Origin: Deroplatys truncata
Lineage: Eukaryota; Arthropoda; Insecta; Mantodea; Mantidae
Assembly (NCBI GenBank): GCA_030765065.1
Contig: CM060977.1
Coordinates: 99,155,795 to 99,219,794, forward strand
Length of the DNA stretch: 64,000 nucleotides
Reading direction: 5' to 3'
Shown here: positions 11,618 through 23,134 of the stretch, piece after piece
Numbering within the stretch: position 1 is the first letter of the stretch
Layout of the letters: every line of letters starts with the position of its first letter
Program-made: the position numbers and the translations under genes
Notes under the pieces: generated by a model
What the model saw: the letters and a program-made list of their open reading frames with translations, nothing else
Databases searched by the model: none
Told to the model about the DNA's origin: nothing

Positions 11618-11750
11618 CCTTTACCTAAAAACGCTTCCTTTTTGGATTCAGGAGTCCCAAAACACACACTTCTTATAAGATCTTGATATTGGATTTTATG
11701 GTTTAATGCAATACTTCCTTTGCCTATAGAGACGGTAATAAATTGGATCC
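11465..11750 (+). mobile_element. Family A 3' fragment with expanded (CA)n
   Basis: It matches the last third of family A (TTGGCAGATACTGG, GGGTTATGCTGT, TTTTGGATTCAGGAGTCCCA, AATGCAATACTTCC). The family's internal CA tract is expanded here at 11571-11614. Confidence 0.75.
11571..11614. repeat. (CA)n microsatellite
   Basis: Nearly pure CA run with one CATA interruption, lying where family A copies normally have a short CA tract. Confidence 0.95.
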
Positions 11751-13160
11751 TTCATTGTGATTTATCACACTTTACAGTTAAGCTTTGGCTGTTGCAGGGT
11801 TCTATCGACGTGATAGCTTATCTGGTGTATTTTTGCAGTATTCTCCATGTGAGTGGATATAACCCAAGCACCTAAATGGTTTTCTTGTCGAAGTTGTTTA
11901 TTACCGAGTTATGAGCAAGGCGTAATAATGGAAGTGTTTTCTCTGCCAGTAATACAAGTTTTATGTGGCTTCGGGAAACTTTAACCTTAGACGGCCGTAA
12001 TAAAGAGGCATAAGCACCCTCTGGTTGTCAAATTTACTGCCAGAATGTAATCACCTTGCACTGAATTTTTCCCCCCCAATTGAGGGCTGTTCTATGAGAG
12101 CTTGGATCTTAAAGCAGCTGTAAATTTCCGGCAAAGTTTTCAAGAAAGGGATCAAAATGGAACCATTACCGCTATACTATGGAGATGTGATTATGAAAAC
12201 CCAGTTTTATGTATTATAAGGAAAATTTCCAACTCTTGAAGCTATTTTGGATTATGCTGTGCCCAACCTAACACGCTCAGAATTATTAACGTCATGGAAA
12301 AGTCTCAAGTGCCCTAAATACATTCCATTAAAACTATGGTCGGGAGCAACTGACCAACTAAACGAATTGTCTTTCAACAGTCTGCTGTATTTGATAAGAA
12401 TAATGTATAACACACACTAAAACCTCAAGGAAACCTCAAGTTATGCATCTCTTTAGTAAAATACATAAAAACACAATTTCGACTTGAAGCGTGGCAATAA
12501 ATTACAATAAAGGATAAAAAGCCCAAAAGTTACTTAAGATTCAAAATAATTTCGCCAACTCCTAATCTTGAAGTATTTCTCACGAAATAATATGCCTGAA
12601 ATTCAGCTAACGGCACGCTTCACGTCAACAGCAACAGAAATAAACAGTCTGTTACTTGGTCTTCTCGTAACACAACAAATTGCAACAAAAGTCTGCCCAA
12701 TTTATCACCGTTTTAAACATAACAGCGAATTCTAAATTGGTCTTGCAGAAGCTAAAAGAAAGCACTCTATATTGAAAATTTTTATAAAATTTGAAGGAAT
12801 TTCCAACAAAAACCAAACAAAGTTTTTGTAGTTTCAAGCTCCACAGCAAACACGTACCTGTACAAGCGATACCGCAATTACACGCAGTAAAACACGTTCG
12901 CTGATCCGTCGTACGAGTCGAACTAGCTCTCTCTTGCTAGGCGCCCGAGGAGACGAAAACAAAAGAGGAATCATAAGTGCCGAAATTTCCCTATAGTCTT
13001 CGACATATCGAACGTCCAGAGGTAGAGAAAACTCGGCACAACGCAGAGTATAGAATTTAAAAAGAAAACAGTGTGAATATGCTGTAAGTATGCTCGAGCT
13101 TACAGACAACTCTTTGACCCATGCATTTAATTAAGTGATGGGTAAAATTATTAAAAATTG
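11751..13160. other. Unassigned 1.4-kb stretch
   Basis: No family recognised. Minus-strand frames at 12652-12849 and 12834-13109 lack recognisable domains. Confidence 0.35.
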
Positions 13161-13235
13161 TGTTACCTCACATGACTTTCTTTATTCACTCTTCTACGAA
13201 GTATTCTTAAAAGCTTTCAAAACAGGTAAAATCAA
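13161..13235 (+). mobile_element. Family A 5'-end scrap
   Basis: TGTTACCTCACATGACTTTC followed by ATTCTTAAAAGCTTTC matches the first ~70 bp of family A only. Confidence 0.6.
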
Positions 13236-13269
13236 AACTGGTTTAGGGATACATATATGACCTGATTCT

Positions 13270-14730
13270 CCTATCATCTCGCAACAGGCTAGAAATGCGG
13301 TGGGTTTCGGGGCATCAGGGCATCTATGGAAATGAAAAAGCTGATCAGTTGACAAAAAAGGGTACTGGGACACCCTATGTTTACCCTGAATCCGTGATTG
13401 AATCAGTATATGTACTGCGAAAACTTAGGTAAAAGCATGGATTAGGGAAACACTAAACTCAAGTGGGAAACCTATTCTGGACAAAAAAAGCCAGGAAAGA
13501 CTTAGGTCTATACAAGACTCTTTCCTCATCTCTGCTGAGATTGGATACAACAGGAATAAGGGAAGTAGTTGCATTAATTTGAAATACTATACATATAAGA
13601 ATTGTACATATGAAAGGGGATATACGATACATATAAGAATTGTACAGTAATAATATAATTCACTAACATGTTAAAACATTCAACATCTAACATTTGTACA
13701 CAGCTGATTGTAAGAAACGGGCGAGCTGGTAAAAATTTCAGGTAAAGCATAATCCTAAATGGAGCATACCTTACACCAAGCCAACAAGCAGGGAACCGGT
13801 AACGATACTAAGTAATAGAAAAAGACAGATAGTGGAAAGAAAGAGACGGAGATATTGCACCCGCTTCACAACGCGCCAGGGTGATACTTAAGCGCACGGA
13901 TTTGAAGCAACATATTCTCATACAAGTTAAGGTAACGCGGCCGGAGAAGCAATTGGAAACGTCGTTACATTTTTAAACGCAGAGGTGAGCGTCACTAGGC
14001 TCAGGCATACAAGGGCAAACAAGGCCCCAGATCCCACTCCTGATCTCATCTAGAATTTCAACAACACGAGCTGCTACGCTCTTAGCAAATGCACGTGTGT
14101 GCATACAGGTGGGAGTGCGTGTGCAGATAGCTAGGCTCCTGACTTATTTAAAGTGGTGGGATTATAATAATGGGAAAAGATAGCCGCTGATAGTTATTTC
14201 AATTGTGAATAAACTTCATTGATTAAGGGAAAATTGCAGTTAATTTTTTAACTTGCCTCACCCACAATAACCTGAGAAATAAGAATTAGATATAGGTAGG
14301 AAAAGTTAGAAATGGAATACGCAACAACCGACGAGCATCCATAGCCGAAGAAGCAAACAACATCAAACCAAGAATCGACGATTTCGCACTACAAATAGCG
14401 CACAGCACTGTTTCCCGCTACAAATTTCTGAACAGTTCACTTCAGAAAACATCTACGTAAAGCAGGATGTTACAAGGATGAACCTATTTGTAGAATGTGC
14501 AAAGAGGATGACATACCTTGCACATCGTCTTTGACTGTCCATTCCTGAAAAGAGAAACATTTGTTCTTTCGGTAAACAAAGAAGATCTAGGAAAGGATGT
14601 AGACATTGAAACCACGATACTGACTCTTGTTCAGAGAACAGATTTTGGGAAATAATGAAAGTATCCTTTACAATGGGGTTGCACAATAAGCCTTCTAAGC
14701 TGATACCCCGTCATCTAATCTAATCTACAA
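13270..14730 (+). pseudogene. 3' end of a LINE (I/R1/LOA type): RNase H and C-terminal zinc knuckle, interrupted
   Basis: The left part (13290-13575) encodes a degenerate RNase H segment containing RWVSGHQGIYGNEKADQLTK, which matches the 'VPGHxGIxGNExAD' block of LINE ribonuclease H. The right part (14430-14700) encodes PICRMCKEDD and, in another frame, LHIVFDCPFLKRE, which matches the CxxC...H...C knuckle at the C-terminus of I/R1/LOA-type ORF2. It ends with CATCTAATCTAATCTAC at 14713-14729, a short tandem tail typical of such LINEs. The reverse transcriptase and everything upstream are absent. A solo LTR (13580-14422) splits it, and frame changes show it is long dead. Confidence 0.75.
13580..14422 (-). 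mobile_element. Solo LTR (family W) inside the LINE
   Basis: 843 bp, running TG...CA on the minus strand (TGTAGCGGGAAA ... GTATTTCA). It is flanked by the direct repeat AATT (13576-13579 and 14423-14426), the 4-bp target size usual for Gypsy-like LTR elements. The opposite-strand copy at 40962-41859 matches over most of its length. The LTR copy is a fossil with no internal coding region, consistent with LTR-LTR recombination. Confidence 0.85.
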
Positions 14731-14939
14731 AACCTATTCTCTTTGCTACTGCTTCTTAATCAGAAAAAATCCTACATTACACATTTAAATATATAATTTT
14801 ACGTATAAGAAGAACAAAGTAGCCTAGAGTGATAAGTCTGATTTTTAAAAAGTGTGGATTTTTAAGTGATGGATAATTTCAAACTCTTTGCATGACAAAA
14901 AAAAGTGTTTACCAGTTGTAAAAAGTATAAATATTTGAA

Positions 14940-15065
14940 TATTCAAACAGATAACGAACCTTATTCAGGAAAAACTTAATACCGTAACTAATTGTGACAT
15001 AAACTGTGTGACTTAAAGAGATATATACTTTTGTGTAGCAGATTTAACCCATCTCTTACGTTTAA
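14940..15065 (+). mobile_element. Family A internal fragment
   Basis: TTAAAGAGATATATACTTTT and CATCTCTTACGTTTAACG match the centre of family A in plus orientation. It abuts the opposite-orientation copy that follows. Confidence 0.6.
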
Positions 15066-15842
15066 CGAATTTGTTTTGAGGCCCCCGAAACAAATAAACA
15101 AACAAAAAAAGCATTTTTAGAAAAATATCCGCGCGTATGTATGTGTATGTGTGTGTGTGTGCTTCTGAACAGCATAACTCAAAAATGAACAGTCGGATAG
15201 GTACCAAACTTGGTACTTAAGTTCAGTGTTTTCCAAGGATGCCACACAAAGTTTATCAAGAAAATTCCCTTACCTCAAACATTTTTCGAAATCTTTAATT
15301 AAAATAGCATATACTAATTATGCTTTTATGACCAAAAAATGTATATCTTACATGTTCTTGGAATATCCCTTGAAGTCCTCCTAATTTCCAAGGAATTTTG
15401 TATGATCTTGTATAGCTGATGAACGTTAAGCTATAGACGAAAACATACTATACAAGAAATACAGATGTCTTAAAACATACAATTTATTTAAAATACGTAT
15501 TTTTTGTGTCTCAAGCCATTTATGAGATATCCGTTATTATATTCCGTTATCGAATTGTTCAATAATGTCATTGCAAAGTCCCATCGATTTTCAGTTATTT
15601 CTCGCAATTGCATGAAACAGTTGGAAATTTTAAGGCCAGCATATAGCGTCCGGTTCTTCAACATTTGATAATCGCTGTTCATTTTGTATTTATAACGAAA
15701 TGTATAATGTAGCTATTTTTGCAAATATTTATTTGGATTACATTTAGTAGATACAAAAATAAGCTTTATTAAGAATAGTTGTATACCACTAATAAAGATA
15801 GAGGTAAGAGAAGCTCATGTGAATGTATAACATTGGATTTCG
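15066..15842 (-). mobile_element. Family A element, minus strand
   Basis: From TTTTGAGGCCCCCGAAACAA through ACCAAACTTGGTACTTAAGT, AGCATATAGCGTCCGG and GTGAATGTATAACATTGG it follows the reversed family order almost to the 5' terminus. Confidence 0.85.
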
Positions 15843-15849
15843 TTATACA

Positions 15850-16240
15850 GATATCCTAAACATTTGCTATTTTAATCAAAATGGTTAGAACCATTTTTGA
15901 GAAAATAAAAAGTAACGAAAACTTTTCCACCAAAAGAGCAGTATTGGTTAGGAGTTTACTTGAAAATTCTCTTGTGGCATTTTGCAAGATGATGAATTAC
16001 CGAGTTTGGTATTTAACAACTTTACGTTTGTAGTTATGCTGTTCTCTCTCTCTCTCTCACATGCACGCGCGAGCGCGAGCAAAAGCATACACGCGCGCGC
16101 GGCTCTTTTTCTAAATATGGTTACCTTTTTTTGGATTCAAGGGGCCTCAAGTATATATTTCCGGTGAAACATCGGTATCGAATTTTTGAGTAGTATACAA
16201 TACCTTCTCTATCCACTATGTACGTGGCAGATAAAGTAAA
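15850..16240 (+). mobile_element. Family A 3' half, plus strand
   Basis: ATCCTAAACATTTGCTATTT through TTTCCGGTGAAACATCGGTA and CACTATGTACGTGGCAGATA. The internal tract is an unusual (TC)n then CGCG-rich run at 16041-16102. Confidence 0.8.
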
Positions 16241-16259
16241 AAGGTATAATAAGTGTTTG

Positions 16260-16680
16260 AAAAGTTCACACCAATAAAAAAGAGTGTATTGGAAATTATC
16301 AAAACTTTTCACATAAGTAAACTGCATGTGTTAACAAAGTCCACATTTTTCGTATATTAAAATTTTGTCTAATATGTTACAGCTTACCAATTATTACAAA
16401 AATCATTCAGAATGAATACTTCACAGGTTATTTGCAGAAAATAGGAAACATACACTTTACTTGTTATGAAAATATCTTAAATGTATGGTATATTAATCAC
16501 AATTGCTCAATCATTTTGAGAAGATAAGGAAAAGCAAAAAAGAAACGAAATTCCACACAAAGAGCATTTTGAGTTAGAGAATTTCTTTTGGAAAATAGAA
16601 CTCTGGTCATAAACCGACTTTTCGGCTTTAGGATGTGCTGTTCACACACACATACACACAGAGAGAAAGAGAGAGTCATA
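16260..16680 (+). mobile_element. Family A middle fragment, plus strand
   Basis: TTCACAGGTTATTTGCAGAA, TCTTAAATGTATGGTATATT and TGTGCTGTTCACACACACAT follow the family order. It ends in the CA/GA tract just before the next copy. Confidence 0.75.
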
Positions 16681-16681
16681 T

Positions 16682-17640
16682 TAATAAATCTGATGTGATA
16701 CATTCACATGGTTTTCTCTACACTCTATCAATTATTAGTGGGTGTACAAGCTAATTTTACTAATGCTTATTTTTATATGGACTACATTTTAATCCAAATT
16801 AACCTTTGCAGAAATAGCTATATTACACATTTTGTTATCGATGCAAAAATAATAGAGATAGCCAAATGTTTAATAACTGGAGACTACATGCCGGCCTTAA
16901 AGTTCAATACTGTTTTCATGTAATCCCAACAAACAAGTGAAAATCGATGGAACTTTAAGAGAATGACTAATAACTGAACAATTCGAACCATTAATGCAAA
17001 TATCCCATAAATGGCTTATGCCACCAAAACGTTATTTGAATAAACAGTGTGTTTTAAAGAGACCTAGGGATTTTGGGCAGTACGTCTTCGTTTAACGCTC
17101 AAAGTTTACCAGTTAAACAGGAGTACACAAAATTCCTTCCGATTGAAGAGGACTTCACAGGCTATTCCAAAAAAATTCAAATATACTTTTTGTTTCTCGT
17201 GTAAATAACTTTAATATATGGTATTTTAATCAAAATCGTTAGAGCCATTTCTTAGAAAATCAAAATTTTCGAAAAATGTTCCATGTAAAGGTTAGTTTGG
17301 GGCGAGAGATATTCTTTAAACTCTTCGTGTTGAATCTTTGAGATATTAAGCCTATATAGCAAGTTTGGTATTTATCCGACCTTTCGACTTTGAGTTATGG
17401 TGTTCACAGAGGCACACGCGGACATATTTCCAAAAATGATTAATTGGAATTCACGGGGCCCCAAAACATGTATTCTCAGCGAAATCTCGGTATTTAATTT
17501 TGGTTTATAATGCAATACTTCCCCTACTTACTATACGTATAGCAAAGTAATAAACTTGTTAAGTACAGTTTGTACATTCATTAATAAACGATAGACATTA
17601 GAAAAAGTTACGTGAATGTATCATATAAGATGTTTAAAAT
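16682..17640 (+). mobile_element. Family A element, full length with both terminal inverted repeats
   Basis: The left end (AATCTGATGTGATACATTC, TCAATTATTAGTGGGTGTAC) is mirrored by the right end after GTAATAAACTTG (TTCATTAATAAACGATAGAC, ACGTGAATGTATCATATAAG), giving inverted repeats of roughly 90 bp. There is no open frame of note. About 955 bp long, this is one of two copies that show the true 3' boundary. Confidence 0.85.
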
Positions 17641-17908
17641 CACTTTAGCCTACTGTATTCTTCTTATTCGACAACCAAAAGTGTGAATGAGTAACAAAAG
17701 TATATCTCGGTTAAAAGAAGTAGATAGAAGAATAGGATTTTTAAGAATTATTTCACAGGTCATCAGTGATTTTGCTGTTTTAGATATTCAGGTCTTTTTA
17801 TAGTAATTTCCATGTCCTGATTCCAAAAATGAAGTCCATATTGTCGTATCACACACCATTTCTTTCAAAATTAATATCCTCTATTTTATTTATTTCTGTA
17901 TGTTTTAT
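17641..17908. other. Unassigned stretch
   Basis: AT-rich sequence; nothing recognised apart from the left target repeat of the following SINE. Confidence 0.35.
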
Positions 17909-18222
17909 GTGATCATGAAAATTAAAAATGAGTTTTCTTATGGACGCTCTTTAACTGCCGCGGTCCTTAGCGTCCCGTTCTATACTGGGTGTGAAATACC
18001 GGTAATTTTGCTCAGAGACCTCTTTATCAGGCTTGAGGTTCTTTTACTGCCGTAAATCTACGACATGGGACCACCGGCTTTACTTCCCTTCCGAAGGAAG
18101 CCATGCCAAGAAGTTTTACGCCTGAAAAAATCCATCGCCCTCTGCCGGTTTGAACCCGCGACCTTGGGAACTAGAGGCTAGCATGGTAACCACTACACCA
18201 TGGAAGACGACGTGATCATGAA
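17909..18222 (-). repeat. tRNA-derived SINE (family T) with perfect 11-bp target duplication
   Basis: On the minus strand the head reads CCATGGTGTAGTGGTTACCA (A-box region), then the B box GGGTTCAAACC. The body and a tail at 17920-17945 follow. The element, 17920-18211, is flanked by GTGATCATGAA at 17909-17919 and 18212-18222. This is a recent-type insertion. Confidence 0.9.
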
Positions 18223-18436
18223 CCATTACACTATTACAATGACATCTATTGGAATAAAGCTACTAAAATAAATAGTTGAAGTTTATGGCAGGTGGCAGCA
18301 CATTCTAAGCTGTTTACGCCATTTTTATTGAGAATTCATCTTATACAGGGCGTAATAGTTGTTGTACAAAGCAAGAAATTAGCATTTAAATTATATCATT
18401 CTGTTATCTTTATCATATGTAACTGAGTACAGCATA

Positions 18437-20045
18437 ATGGAAAGAAGGTGTTATGTAACTAATCCAAATTCATTTTGTTATATTTGTAGCAGTTTAATTG
18501 TGAAGAAGCAGAAAAAAACATAACCTCATTTATAAGAAAAGCGTACAAAGCTTACTTCGGAATTGAAATAGATCAACCCAGGTCTTGGGCTCCTCATAAT
18601 GTGTGGGACTTACGAAATTGGACAAAGGGAAGAAAAAAACACTACGTTTTGGAATACCAATGTTGCGGCGTGAACCTCACAATCACAGTACTGACTGTTA
18701 CTTTTTAACATCAATGTGAAGGGTTTTAATGCAAAGAACAAAATTATATACCCAAACTTGCCATCTGATATAAGAGCAGTGGCCCATCACCCTGGCGTTC
18801 CTATACCTAAGCCACCTACAGACAGCAGTGAACTTATTTCAGATACAGACAGTAACAGTGATTCACCATTATCACTTGTATTCGAGGAGTTCGTTCCTGA
18901 AACATCAAATGCGCCAGAACCATTACCACAACCCAAGCTCAATTGTATTGTAAGGGATTTAAATCTTCCTATGGATGCAGTTGAGGATTTAGGTCCCAGA
19001 CTACAGGAAAACAACTTATTTGCAGCTGATACATCAGTGACTTTCTACGGCAATACTTCAGCGAATAAAATCTGGTTTATTGTAATAGCATTCCAGACTT
19101 AAATAAAGAAACTGGATTGTGTTACATATGATCCACATGAATTGAGGCTATATACTGAGTTTTAGTAAAATAATTCTTAAGGGTGTGCTGTTTCACAATG
19201 GGAATGCTTTTTCTTCAGTTCCAGTAACTCACTTAGTGCAGCTGAAGGAGAATTATGAAAGTTTGAAGTATGCTTTGGAGAGAATTAAATATGTTGAACA
19301 TCAGTGGTTGATGTGTGGAGATTTGAAAGTAATCTGTATGATATTGGGCCAATAGCAGGGATTCACAAAATTTCCATACCTTTTATGCGAGTGGGATAGT
19401 AGGGCAACAGACAAGCATTGAAAACAAAGACATTGGCCTAAAAGAGAAAGTTTAATACAGGTAGTAAGAAGATAATAAGGAGTGGCCTTGTGGATCCTAA
19501 GAAAATTATTTTACCACCTCTTCACATAAAGCTTGGTGTAATGCAACAGTTCGTAAAAGCACTTTATCAAGATGGTGATTGTTACAAATATATCAGTGTC
19601 AAATTCCCCGCTCTTTCTGAAGCCAAAAAAAAAGAGAAGAAATCTTTGTGGAGCTCTATTTAAATACAGGCAAATTGAAGATACTATAACTTCTGAAGAG
19701 AAAAATTCTTGAAATACATTTAAAGAAGTTATGCACAACTTTCTAGGAAACAATAAACATCCTGACTACGTTAAAGTTGTGAACAACATGTTACAGACGT
19801 TCAGAACTTTAGTATGCAACATGATTCTCAAATTACACTTTCTGTTTTCACATCTTCACGTCTTTCTTGACAACCTGGGGGTAGTTAGTGAGGAACAAGG
19901 TAAGAGATTTCATCAGGATATCGAGAAATGGAGAGGAGATACCAAGGATGGTTGAATTCTTCAATGATTGTAGATTACTGATGGATGCTGGGTAGGAATT
20001 CAATGGAAACACACAACATTCGATACCGCCGAACAAGATTTTATC
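18437..20045 (+). pseudogene. Relic of a multicopy arthropod zinc-cluster / 'RFHQDI' protein family
   Basis: From memory, this matches a family of long uncharacterised proteins found in many copies in insect and hydrozoan genomes and probably carried by a mobile element. The order is preserved. It has an N-terminal cysteine cluster (NSFCYICSS, about 18470), then a segment ending YPNLPSDIRAVAH and an acidic linker. The block IVRDLNLPMDAVEDLG follows at 18945, then LLHNGNAFSSVPVTH and CGDLKVI at about 19195-19330, CEWDSRA at about 19385 and PPLHIKLGVMQQFVKAL at about 19515. The last blocks are FLGNNKHPDYVKVVNNML at 19740 and SEEQGKRFHQDIEKW at 19886. The reading frame changes several times and internal stops occur, so it is dead. 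The longest open piece is 18716-19102. Function of the family is not known to me; an intact source copy should exist elsewhere. Confidence 0.7.
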
Positions 20046-20265
20046 GACCTGCTGTTTATAAAATAAATTTAAATGTGATATTTGGCAATAGAAACCCTCT
20101 CAAATTCATTGGTAGCTCTTATACAACTCATGAGTATAACTTCAATAATGCAATTGTTAAAAAAAATCTAACTAAGTATACTTGTATCATAAGTTTGTAT
20201 TTTGGAAAGTTAATTTCAGAAAATTAATCAGGTATCAGGTAAGGAAATTGTTTACCTTCAATGTT

Positions 20266-21145
20266 ATAAATAAAAATCTGATTTGATACATTCACATAAC
20301 ATTCTTTATCGTCTATTGTTTATTAGTGGGTATAGAAACCATTCTTACTAAAGTTTATTTTTCTATCTACTACATTTTAATCCAAATAAGCCTTTGGAGA
20401 AATACCTACATTGCACTTTCCGTTACAGATACAAACAGCAGTTTTAAGAACTGGACGCTTAATGCTGGCCTTAAAATTCCATACTGTCTCAATGACATCA
20501 AGAGAAACAACTGAATGTTGACAAGACTTTAAAACAATGATGAAATAATGAACAATTCGAACCTTTAATAACGAATGTCTTGGAAATGGCTATGCCACAA
20601 AAAGACTTATTTAAAATAAAATGCCTTTTTTAAACTGACCTACATTTTTGTGTAGTACGTTTTCGTCTATCGCCTAACGTTTACAAGTAATATAAGATTA
20701 TACAAAAATTCTTTCCGAATGAAGAGGACTTCACATGCTATTCCCAAAAGATTCAAGATATACAACTTTTCATGTAAATATCTTTAATATATTGTTATTT
20801 AATCAATATCGTTAGAACAATTGTTTAGAAAAGCAACAATTTCGAAAAATTTACCATGTAAAGGATAGTTTTGGTTGGGGATTTTCATGAAGATTTTTAT
20901 GTTGCATCTTTGAAAAACACTGAACCTGAATACCAAGTTTGGTACTTATCCGAGCTTTTGTTTTTTAGTTATGCTGTGCACACACACATACACGGAGCTT
21001 TTTATAAACATGTCATTTTTTAATTTAGGGGGCCTCAAAACATGTAGGCATTTTCATTAAAATCTCGGTATGGAATTTTTGGGTGGAATGCAATACCTTC
21101 TCTACCTACTATATACGTGGTGGAGAAAATAAATAGAAACAACTG
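20266..21145 (+). mobile_element. Family A element, near complete
   Basis: Starts ATAAAAATCTGATTTGATAC, runs in family order, and ends ACCTACTATATACGTGGTGG. The distal inverted repeat seen in the full copies is missing. Confidence 0.88.
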
Positions 21146-21530
21146 CAATTGAGAATTCCTTAGTGCCCAGGCGTAAGAAAGCATTGGTGAGACGGACTTT
21201 AGCATTCTGCAGGAGACAACCCCATTGTTTAGATATGAAAGTTTGTAGGTCATTGACACGGAGCACAGAAAACTGATGGTGTGCTACGGAACTTGGTCAA
21301 AGTTTGAGTTCCCGTCCTGATCAGACAATAGTCACTGGGTCTTGCCGCAACGTTTCAAAAGACAAAGGTACGTCGTAACTTTATAGTTAGTGAACTCTGA
21401 ATACATAATCCATGTCTTCCTTGTTAGGAGGAAATGCTTTAATGCCACTCGAAAACCGTGACCTGCATATGTCCGGTCTGCTGTCCAGAGTTAATATTGA
21501 GAGAATGTTTTCGAAGACATGGCAACTGAG
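21146..21530. other. Unassigned stretch
   Basis: Slightly GC-richer sequence than its surroundings; no gene or repeat recognised. Confidence 0.35.
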
Positions 21531-22110
21531 CGAGGTAGCCCCGCGGTAACAACACGTGCGACTCGGATTCGGGAGGTCCCGGGATCGACTCCCGGCGACT
21601 GCTCACTCTGACCCATGGTTTTTTTCGGGGGTTTTCCGGGACGTTAGGCAAATGTAGGAGTGGTTTCTTTCAGCCTACGAATTGCCCGTACCTCTATTTC
21701 GTTCTATCCATCATGTCATTCATCCTTCACGCCGTTAGGCCTGTTTCATGGTTGGAAGTATCGTCCCTCGGCTTTCGACTGGTTGCCAGAGGTAAACGGC
21801 TTACCCCTTCGGAAAGGGGTGTTAGACCCTCTGGTGGGACGGCGGTACCAGGTCTGCCTATTCAACTGTAGGAGTGCCTTAATCTTAAAACTGTAGTACC
21901 CTATCGTTGCTGTGTCGTTACTCCTGGCTCCGGCCTCCCAGGGTCTCCTTTGACCTTCTCCTCCCTTCCGGAGGCGCCACCTTGTGCAGCACAGGTACAG
22001 TATCTTCACTGAACAGCGCCGTGTTCCCTCCGATAATCAGGGAGAGTAAACGGACATGGCAGGAACTAGAACATAATTGCTTGAATCATTGCTTCAATGA
22101 ATGAGTGAAT
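21531..22110 (+). repeat. Long tRNA-derived SINE (family L)
   Basis: A-box-like GAGGTAGCCCCGCGGTAACA, B box GGGATCGACTCCC at about 21590, then GCTCACTCTGACCCATGG and CTCGGCTTTCGACTGGTTGC. The tail GAATGAGTGAATGAATGA is at 22085-22110. A minus-strand relative follows immediately, tail to tail. Confidence 0.85.
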
Positions 22111-22114
22111 GAAT

Positions 22115-22625
22115 GATCAGAGAACGGAGGAGACACCTCGCACCTCGACCCAACGAATAATTTGTGCTTACTACCCCTAGGAAGTAAGCATGAGGTGAAG
22201 AAGCCTCAGGAGGCTATAGGCCGCAGACAGGTCAACCGGCAGAGTCGAGCAGAAGCCCCTAGCAATTTCAGGCTTTAATGATTTGACCATATCGGCCGGC
22301 TGCATAGAGAAGATATCCCTCTGGTGAAACCGTGGAGAAGTACGCCCAATTCAGGCGGCTCAGAGAAGGCTGCCATCTGACAGGGCCAAGAACAACTTCC
22401 CAACGAGCAAGCATCTGAGCGACATTCACCGGCACTGAACCTAAGCCTACCTGAAACATTAAAGAGAAAGCGAGATGACAGGAAATCGTGCAGCACAGAT
22501 CTCAACATTCACCTACCGACCAGGAAAAAACACGGAAAATCCAACGTCAGAGCAGGCGGTCAACAGATATTGAACTCTGGACTTCCAAATTGCGATCCTT
22601 ACACGCTACCGCGGTCCCCACTCGC
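22115..22625 (-). repeat. Long tRNA-derived SINE (family L variant), minus strand
   Basis: Body words GGAGGCTATAGGCCGCAGAC and CCTCTGGTGAAACCGTGGAG match the copies at 26235 and 30050. The tRNA-like head (reversed CTACCGCGGTCCCCACTCGC) lies at the right end near 22615. Open frames across it on both strands are incidental. Confidence 0.75.
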
Positions 22626-23130
22626 TCGGATAAACATAAGCTCCCCATATCCGTCATCCTGGATGTTTTTGTCAAAGTATGCTATGGCATGCGTTATGAG
22701 GTCACATGTCTAGTCACTGACATAAAATTCAATCCGCCTATTAGTTCCGCAGAGGCATGCGACTCGTGTATCGGAGAAGTTGCCTAGCAAGCACGTTGTT
22801 CAGTTAGCACATAAGAACCTTCCAAGCCGTAGCAACAGACGACGATACGTAATTGTCTTACCAAAATCTCTTTCACACTGTATTTTGCTTAGTCGATATC
22901 GAAGGTACGCGAAAGATGTTAGCGGATGTTTGTTACAATCACAACACAATATAAGGCAACGCGAATTTGTCAACAGAAATTTTTGCGGCTCCCTTCTCCG
23001 AATGTAAATAAAAACATTATCTGTGCGAAATGATGTATGTTCGTAAGGTTATGCAGGGAAGATTAATGCTTGATTGGTAAATAATTGTTGTTTCATACAA
23101 GCCGTGCGTAAGAAAAGGTAGTAACAGACT
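22626..23130. other. Unassigned stretch
   Basis: Open frames of 75-99 codons (22488-22787, 22780-23007) have no recognisable domain, and the first starts inside the SINE. No gene is supported. Confidence 0.35.
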
Positions 23131-23134
23131 GAAA

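Noticed and set aside
18716-19102. Host gene encoding a 128-residue protein
   Set aside because: It is one open piece of a longer, frame-broken multicopy family relic.
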